61,215 nt of DNA, from the IMG/VR virus record IMGVR_UViG_3300022833_000412, positions 1 to 61,215 of that record, one strand, 5' to 3'. Shown here piece by piece: positions 58,519 through 61,215 of this stretch. The notes beneath the pieces are model-generated. The model saw only the letters and a program-made list of their open reading frames with translations. It had not been told where the DNA came from and ran no database searches. The translations under genes and the position numbers were made by a program. Position 1 is the first letter of the stretch, and every line of letters begins with the position of its first letter. This stretch comes from a virus.

Positions 58519-59316
58519 ATGATTAATTTTTCAAACCAAACACCGCTTACCTTAGAAGAGATAAGTGAGAAAGCACCAGCAGTTGTAGAGCAACATGCTT
58601 CACCTTTAGTTTCTAAACATTACATTCACATACCGACAACAAGGATACTTGACGATATGGCTAAATTAGGATGGAAAGTGATAGGGGCTGATCAACAGAC
58701 TTCAGGTAACCTTGATACGGATCGATATGCAAAGCATTTAGTTGCTTTTAGAAATGATAATATAGTACTCCGGACAGAGGATGGAGAGACTGTATTCCCT
58801 CAAGTATTAATTCAAAACTCTCATAACGCTTTAGGAGCCTTCTCGTTTAGTGCAGGGTTATACCGTGTAGCTTGTGCAAATGGTCTAGTAGTAGCTACTA
58901 AGAGTTTCGGATCACTTCGAATTAGACATAGGGGTTACTCTTTTGAAGAGTTGCAGGTTACAATAGTAAAGATGATAGAAGAACTTCCAGGTACAATAGA
59001 GGTATTGAATAAGTTTAGAGATGTCCAACTAAGCGAAGAGCAAAAGACAGAGTTTGCTTTAAGTGCTATGGGTATACGTTTCGCTGGTGATAAGGCAGTT
59101 GTAGAACCTAAGCTACTACTCACTCCTCTAAGAGAAGCTGATAAGGGCGATAGTCTCTGGACAGTATATAATATTCTACAAGAGAAAGTAATTAAAGGTC
59201 GTTTTGAGTATACTACTTCGACTGGTAAGGTAAGAACTGCTAAACCAATAAAAGCATTTCAGAGAGATATAAAAATGAATAAAGAACTATTCGCTTTAGC
59301 AGAGCAATTCGCATAG
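58519..59316 (+). CDS. DUF932-family phage/plasmid protein
   Basis: 265 residues. Matches the DUF932 phage/plasmid-like family: RYAKHLVAFRNDNIVLRTEDGETVFPQVLIQNSHNALGAFSFSAGLYRVACANGLVVATKSFGSLRIRHRG (about 70-141), a central helical part, and KGRFEYTTSTGKVRTAKPIKAFQRDIKMN near the end. DUF932 proteins are widespread on mobile DNA with no settled function. It is followed 3 nt later by the formyltransferase-like gene. Confidence 0.78.
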   Translation: MINFSNQTPLTLEEISEKAPAVVEQHASPLVSKHYIHIPTTRILDDMAKLGWKVIGADQQTSGNLDTDRYAKHLVAFRNDNIVLRTEDGETVFPQVLIQNSHNALGAFSFSAGLYRVACANGLVVATKSFGSLRIRHRGYSFEELQVTIVKMIEELPGTIEVLNKFRDVQLSEEQKTEFALSAMGIRFAGDKAVVEPKLLLTPLREADKGDSLWTVYNILQEKVIKGRFEYTTSTGKVRTAKPIKAFQRDIKMNKELFALAEQFA

Positions 59317-59319
59317 TCT

Positions 59320-59868
59320 ATGGAAACTTCTAAATATAATACCTGGGTAGCTTTCTTCTCTCAAACCGGATCCGAAATAGCTTCTATAGCAGAGGCTCTC
59401 GGCCGGTGGCCGGATAAGATTATAACAAACAAGAGACCCTCGGAAGTGAGAACTATAAGCTCAAAGTTAGCCGGAAAAGAGATTACTTATATTAGTAATA
59501 AACCAACACCAGACGAATACATTACTGCGCTAGGGGAAGGGGTTAAAGTTATAACACTACACGGATGGTTAAGGATAGTACCGCATGAAGTCATAGACAA
59601 GTATCCTAACATTTTAAACGGTCATCCGGGTATACTCCCTCTACTAGCAGGAAAGGATCCTCAAGAGAAAGCATTTCACCTGAATCTAGACGTCTCAGCT
59701 TGTGTTATACATAAGGTCTCGGTAGGAGTAGATGAAGGACCTATCTTAGAGGAGAGACTGGTGCATATAAAGGATTTGAACTTAGAGGAGGTGTACAGTG
59801 TACTTCATAAAAACTCTATAGAACTATGGATAAGTTATCTTCAAAGGTTAGACCTTTTAGTTGTCTAG
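59320..59868 (+). CDS. PurN-like formyltransferase, candidate dPreQ1 formyltransferase
   Basis: 182 residues resembling glycinamide ribonucleotide formyltransferase. Catalytic Asn and His are in LNGHPGILPLLAG (about 107-119), preceded by VITLHGWLRIVP; the Asp is in VGVDEGPILEE (about 141-151). So the Asn-His-Asp set is intact while the sugar-phosphate loop is shortened and the N-terminus lacks the SGxGSN signature, arguing against plain purine synthesis. A DNA modification with formylated preQ1 is known and its predicted enzyme (DpdN) is a formyltransferase; with QueF and DpdA here, this gene is a good candidate. Orthology is not established. Confidence 0.72.
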   Translation: METSKYNTWVAFFSQTGSEIASIAEALGRWPDKIITNKRPSEVRTISSKLAGKEITYISNKPTPDEYITALGEGVKVITLHGWLRIVPHEVIDKYPNILNGHPGILPLLAGKDPQEKAFHLNLDVSACVIHKVSVGVDEGPILEERLVHIKDLNLEEVYSVLHKNSIELWISYLQRLDLLVV

Positions 59869-59891
59869 TAAATATATTCTTCGTATATTTA
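59861..59891 (+). promoter_or_regulatory. Early-type promoter TTG-N20-TATATTTA
   Basis: TTG 59861 inside the end of the formyltransferase gene, 20 nt ending TTCG, TATATTTA at 59884; ATG 59920. Confidence 0.65.
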
Positions 59892-59919
59892 AGTATAATA
59901 AGATATCGAAATAGGAGTT

Positions 59920-60180
59920 ATGACAAATACAAAAACACAATACCAAAAAGACCTGCAGGTTAACTTAAACCTAAACGGCAAGGATTTCCCGAAAGGACAG
60001 TGGAACTTAGTACATTCGATAAGGGAAGTAACTCTGTTTAGTAAAGGAATAAAGCCACATAGGATGTGGAGACTGCAAGATGTAAAAAACTATTACGGAC
60101 TAAAGGGAAATACTCTCTCTATTTTGAAGCAATTAAAAATGTTGAGAAGTGAAGAGTTAAATACTACTTTAGTTGCTTAA
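59920..60180 (+). CDS. Small hypothetical protein
   Basis: 86 residues, basic: NLNLNGKDFPKGQWNLVHSIREVTLFSKGIKPHRMWRLQDVKNYYGLKGNTLSILKQLKMLRSEEL. A possible helix-turn-helix near the C-terminus (LQDVKNYYGLKGNTLSILKQLKML). Could be a DNA-binding regulator; unrecognised. Confidence 0.58.
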   Translation: MTNTKTQYQKDLQVNLNLNGKDFPKGQWNLVHSIREVTLFSKGIKPHRMWRLQDVKNYYGLKGNTLSILKQLKMLRSEELNTTLVA

Positions 60181-60203
60181 TACAAATACTATTCGTATAT
60201 TAC
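60173..60203 (+). promoter_or_regulatory. Early-type promoter facing non-coding region
   Basis: TTG 60173, 20 nt ending TTCG, TATATTAC at 60196. No ORF follows for 600 nt, so it probably drives an RNA. Confidence 0.58.
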
Positions 60204-60207
60204 GTAA

Positions 60208-60800
60208 GTAATAAGTTCATTGACACAATAACAGAATATAAAAAATTATATAACAATAAACAATAGGGCATAGCGTAACTGGAGTAGCTTGGAACTACGT
60301 CAACAGCTCCTAAGACGTTAAGTAGAGATATTCTCACGAGCCCTATTGTTTATTGTTATATAAAAATATTATTAGCAGTAAAGCTGATTAAATTGAGATT
60401 AAGGTAAAGGTTAGCCTCTCATTCATGCAGTAACCTTGTAAGACCCGAAAAGCTAATTTTAAACTCTTTGATTGAAGATAAACGATAATTTTATATCTAT
60501 AACCACCATAAGAACGTTTGGTAGATAATAATTATAGACTGTATCAGCAGTTGTGTTTATTGTAGAGATGTTAGATATCTTCACGGATATATAGATTAAC
60601 CATATCGACCTAGTGTAAAGGGTAACATTCCATAACTGAAATTTGGACAAAGAGTTTTATAAGATAAAAAGAGTGATATTGATGCTGGAGGGGAACCTTT
60701 GAAGGCTATTACAATATTAACAGCTAAAGTATTGCAGCCTTGGCAGGAGTTTATTATTCTGTATGGTTGCTAACGGTTTGGGTATGGTTAGATTTTTAAC
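60208..60800 (+). ncRNA. Candidate large structured non-coding RNA
   Basis: About 590 bases with no convincing gene but dense complementarity: a perfect 24-bp inverted repeat (60246-60269 / 60340-60363); inside it ACGTC / GACGT (60297-60301 / 60313-60317), GAGA / TCTC (60324-60334), and GGAG with CTCC, a possible pseudoknot. Further on: AAGGTTA / TAACCTT (60408-60414 / 60430-60436), a 10-bp long-range pair AAACTCTTTG / CAAAGAGTTT (60461-60470 / 60647-60656) and a nested hairpin AAGGCT / AGCCTT (60702-60740). A promoter-like site lies directly upstream. It does not match tRNA, tmRNA or RNase P signatures I know. Ends are estimates. Confidence 0.5.
60246..60363. repeat. Perfect 24-bp inverted repeat
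   Basis: 60246-60269 and 60340-60363 are exact reverse complements, starting TTATATAACAATAAAC and ending CAATAGGGC on the left arm, with a 70-nt loop. Too long to be chance; likely the closing stem of a folded RNA domain. Confidence 0.95.
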
Positions 60801-60817
60801 GGATAAATAGATAAATT

Positions 60818-61084
60818 ATGGATAATATAGAGAAAAGTGAATTATTAGAACTTAAAACAAATCTGATAAAAGATATTAGAAAATGGAAGCCAAGCGGAGG
60901 AGATGTTCCTGATTGCTTTACAATGTTGTACGATTACGATGAGGCTGTTAAAAAATTAACTATACCCGTTGTTAGCAACCGAAGGGAACTGTTAACGGCG
61001 TATGAGTTTTATAAACGTGGGGAAATTCCTGACGATAATTGGGATATTGATTTATTCCTTGGGATTGCAAAAAGCAGTTTATAG
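60818..61084 (+). CDS. Hypothetical protein, possibly acquired
   Basis: 88 residues: ELLELKTNLIKDIRKWKPSGGDVPDCFTMLYDYDEAVKKLTIPVVSNRRELLTAYEFYKRGEIPDDNWDIDLFLGIA. Uses codons such as CGT, CGG, GGG and GAT-rich runs more than the AGA/GGA-heavy genes before it, and the flanking sequence (GGTTGCTAACGG, GTTGGTAACGACC) is unlike the rest of the window. Not recognised. It may be a recently gained gene or the start of a different region. Confidence 0.55.
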   Translation: MDNIEKSELLELKTNLIKDIRKWKPSGGDVPDCFTMLYDYDEAVKKLTIPVVSNRRELLTAYEFYKRGEIPDDNWDIDLFLGIAKSSL

Positions 61085-61215
61085 TTGGTAACGACCTTAA
61101 TAAAATGAGTAGTGCATCTTCACTACACTTGGATAGAAGCAAAACGGCTGCAATGCACTATTCAATTTATTTATTGTTAGCAGCTTTTAAATTTAATATT
61201 ATGAGATTTTACAAA
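61085..61215. other. Right edge, no gene assigned
   Basis: 131 bases after the last ORF. Contains a hairpin-like GTAGTGCATCTTCACTAC and GTTAGCAGC similar to sequence near 60770. An ATG at 61201 begins an ORF that runs off the window. Confidence 0.35.

Noticed and set aside
60264-60345. tRNA-like element inside the 24-bp inverted repeat
   Set aside because: A GGGC...GCCC closing stem and a D-arm-like GTAACTGGAG are present, but there is no T-arm with TTCGA, no good anticodon stem, and no 7-nt loop in the right place.
511-60650. Minus-strand ORFs of 60-120 codons
   Set aside because: All lie antisense to clear + strand genes or intergenic elements, with no recognisable motifs, and none has promoter or spacing support.
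60208-60800. Group I intron, tmRNA or RNase P RNA
   Set aside because: No P7-like guanosine site, no tag-peptide ORF with tRNA-Ala-like ends, and no conserved RNase P core segments were seen.
60760-61215. Integron attC-type cassette boundary
   Set aside because: TTGCTAACGG and GTTAGCAGC recall cassette ends, but the RYYYAAC/GTTRRRY cores and a foldable attC are not present.

Overview
The window looks like part of the genome of a lytic, contractile-tailed (myovirus-type) phage that infects a Bacteroidota host. Virtually every gene lies on the + strand, packed with short gaps or ATGA/TAATG overlaps, and the DNA is AT-rich. T4-type functions are recognisable: tail sheath, tail tube, gp26-like hub protein, tape measure, gp32-like SSB, UvsX, RNase H and gp41-like helicase. 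The host inference rests on three things: repeated promoter-like sites T(T/A)G-N20-TATATT that match the Bacteroidota -33/-7 promoter type, the near absence of Shine-Dalgarno sequences, and small proteins of Bacteroidota type (a histone H1-like Hc1 homologue and a DUF4494-like protein).

Layout. 1-13.4 kb: tail and baseplate genes, with sheath (cut at the left edge), tube, a hub protein probably extended by frameshifting, tape measure, LysM-like protein, and baseplate/hub proteins including one ending in a D-Ala-D-Ala-peptidase-like domain. 13.4-22.5 kb: replication and recombination, with a divergent family A polymerase, SSB, UvsX, 5'-3' exonuclease, a replicative helicase encoded as two genes joined by a split intein, and a B12-dependent ribonucleotide reductase. 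22.6-26 kb: a lysis/membrane block. 26-32.2 kb: QueF, QueC, QueE, thioredoxin, HPRT and a dUTPase/dCTP-deaminase-like protein. 32.3-38.6 kb: a canonical PolA, GroES plus GroEL, a MazG-like protein and a Cas4/RecB-like nuclease. 38.6-39 kb: twelve perfect-length 10-bp repeats followed by a small ribbon-helix-helix-like gene. 39-47.4 kb: glycosyltransferases, a sugar aminotransferase and methyltransferases. 47.4-60.2 kb: many small early-type genes plus QueD, FolE, a DpdA-type transglycosylase, a phosphoesterase, a GH73-like enzyme, a P-loop kinase, a DUF932 protein and a PurN-like formyltransferase. 60.2-60.8 kb: a gene-free, highly base-paired stretch with its own promoter-like site.

How it works together. 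FolE, QueD, QueE, QueC and QueF form a complete route from GTP to preQ1, and the DpdA-like enzyme would insert the base into phage DNA. The formyltransferase-like gene makes a formylated preQ1 DNA base a specific, testable prediction. Two promoter classes can be read by eye: an early/middle type (T(T/A)G, exactly 20 nt, TATATT) and a late type (TATTTATAA) in front of tail genes. The late motif also precedes genes whose products start with a shared FNLRKYLxEG peptide resembling capsid-targeting leaders. Several intrinsic terminators occupy the 20-nt spacer of the next promoter, so one short element appears to stop one operon and start the next.

All assignments come from reading the sequence; no database search was run.
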